NCBI RefSeq assembly: GCF_002056795.1
Contig: NZ_CP020104.1
Location: 124,001-188,000 of the forward strand
Source: Spirosoma aerolatum
GTDB lineage: Bacteria; Bacteroidota; Bacteroidia; Cytophagales; Spirosomataceae
Reading direction: 5' to 3'
DNA: 64,000 bases
The stretch's first letter is position 1, and every line of letters starts with the position of its first letter. This document shows, in pieces, positions 63,743 to 64,000 of this stretch. Below the pieces are notes generated by a model, which was given only the letters and a program-made list of their open reading frames with translations, did no database searches and was not told the DNA's origin. The position numbers were made by a program, and so were the translations under genes.

Positions 63743-64000
63743 TTACCCATTATCCATTAATTTCCCATGGGTTTGTTTAATGATCAATGGCAAAAGGCTG
63801 GGTGTCAGTTGCAGGCTTTTTAGCATAACTGATGTAGCCAGGGGATGTTGCAAAACGGATTGCAAAAGCCGCCCGGCGGTTAATCGATTGGTAAACTCGT
63901 TTCGCCAGGCAAGAGCATAACTTTTTTCCAGAGCTGCTCGGTCTTTTAGTTGCCTATCAAAATAAGCAATAATCCGTTCCGATACCAATTTAGCACTATG
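63743..64000 (-). CDS. Flavoprotein monooxygenase/hydroxylase C-terminus (partial)
   Basis: C-terminal 85 residues of a protein continuing beyond the right edge; the frame reads HSAKLVSERIIAYFDRQL at the border, resembling the conserved C-terminal SAKLVSE region of FAD-dependent (UbiH/geranylgeranyl-reductase-like) oxidoreductases, and ends in GKLMDNG. The start and the flavin site are outside the window. By position it could be the SrsC-type hydroxylase of the cluster. The fold assignment is moderate. Confidence 0.55.
   Translation of the reverse strand, partial: HSAKLVSERIIAYFDRQLKDRAALEKSYALAWRNEFTNRLTAGRLLQSVLQHPLATSVMLKSLQLTPSLLPLIIKQTHGKLMDNG

Overview
The window suggests a Cytophagales bacterium (phylum Bacteroidota), most likely Spirosoma or a close relative. 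The pointers are type IX secretion (T9SS) C-terminal sorting domains, promoter -7 boxes of the TAnnTTTG type, almost no purine-rich ribosome sites, a Bacteroidota-style TonB/ExbB/ExbD/ExbD operon, a short NuoG without the molybdopterin half, and a PadR plus long FtsX-permease pair. The genus is an inference; the phylum is close to certain.

Layout. 1-5.7 kb (minus): heme-uptake operon (TonB receptor, HmuY lipoprotein, heme-binding protein, FecCD permease running off the left edge). 6.3-8.3 kb: orphan TPR histidine kinase. 8.4-14.0 kb (minus): Gfo/Idh/MocA oxidoreductase, GyrI-like protein, then a PadR / FtsX permease / DUF2071 unit preceded by a sigma-54-type promoter and a palindrome. 14.2-17.5 kb (minus): acyl-CoA dehydrogenase and thiolase, each preceded by the same TATGCAAGCATA operator. 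17.6-29.1 kb (minus): an esterase, then complex I genes nuoA-B-C-D-[hicA-hicB]-E-F-[GT-C-like membrane protein]-G-H-I-J, closed by a terminator with no nuoKLMN. 29.2-34.6 kb: two tandem T9SS-exported SASA esterases. 34.7-36.3 kb: obg and adk. 36.4-42.4 kb (minus): ExbB-ExbD-ExbD-TonB-small membrane protein-PstS-like lipoprotein-TPR protein. 43-47.5 kb: small secreted protein, DUF2306 protein, Crp-type regulator, an AT-rich segment with a T9SS esterase, and tRNA-Pro(GGG). 47.6-52.5 kb: two tandem M1 peptidases. 52.6-57.2 kb: glycosyltransferase, FAD oxidoreductase and an MBOAT/SGNH acylation pair. 57.2-58.3 kb: HupE/UreJ protein and gamma-carbonic anhydrase. 58.4-64 kb (minus): a compact lipid biosynthesis cluster running off the right edge (flavoprotein, methyltransferase, type III polyketide synthase, FabL-like enoyl reductase, FabZ-like dehydratase, ketosynthase, ACP, phosphopantetheinyl transferase).

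How the parts work together. The hmu genes, the TonB/ExbBD motor and the T9SS substrates make up an outer-membrane nutrient economy. The complex I operon carries a complete-looking toxin-antitoxin pair and a membrane protein as extra cistrons. The right-hand cluster looks like a dedicated type II fatty-acid line that loads a type III PKS, whose product is then methylated and oxidised; this recalls the srsABC phenolic-lipid logic of Streptomyces.

A recurring structural theme is long, sequence-unrelated inverted repeats (12-34 bp arms) in gene-to-gene gaps, several of them inside operons. They do not look like ordinary terminators.
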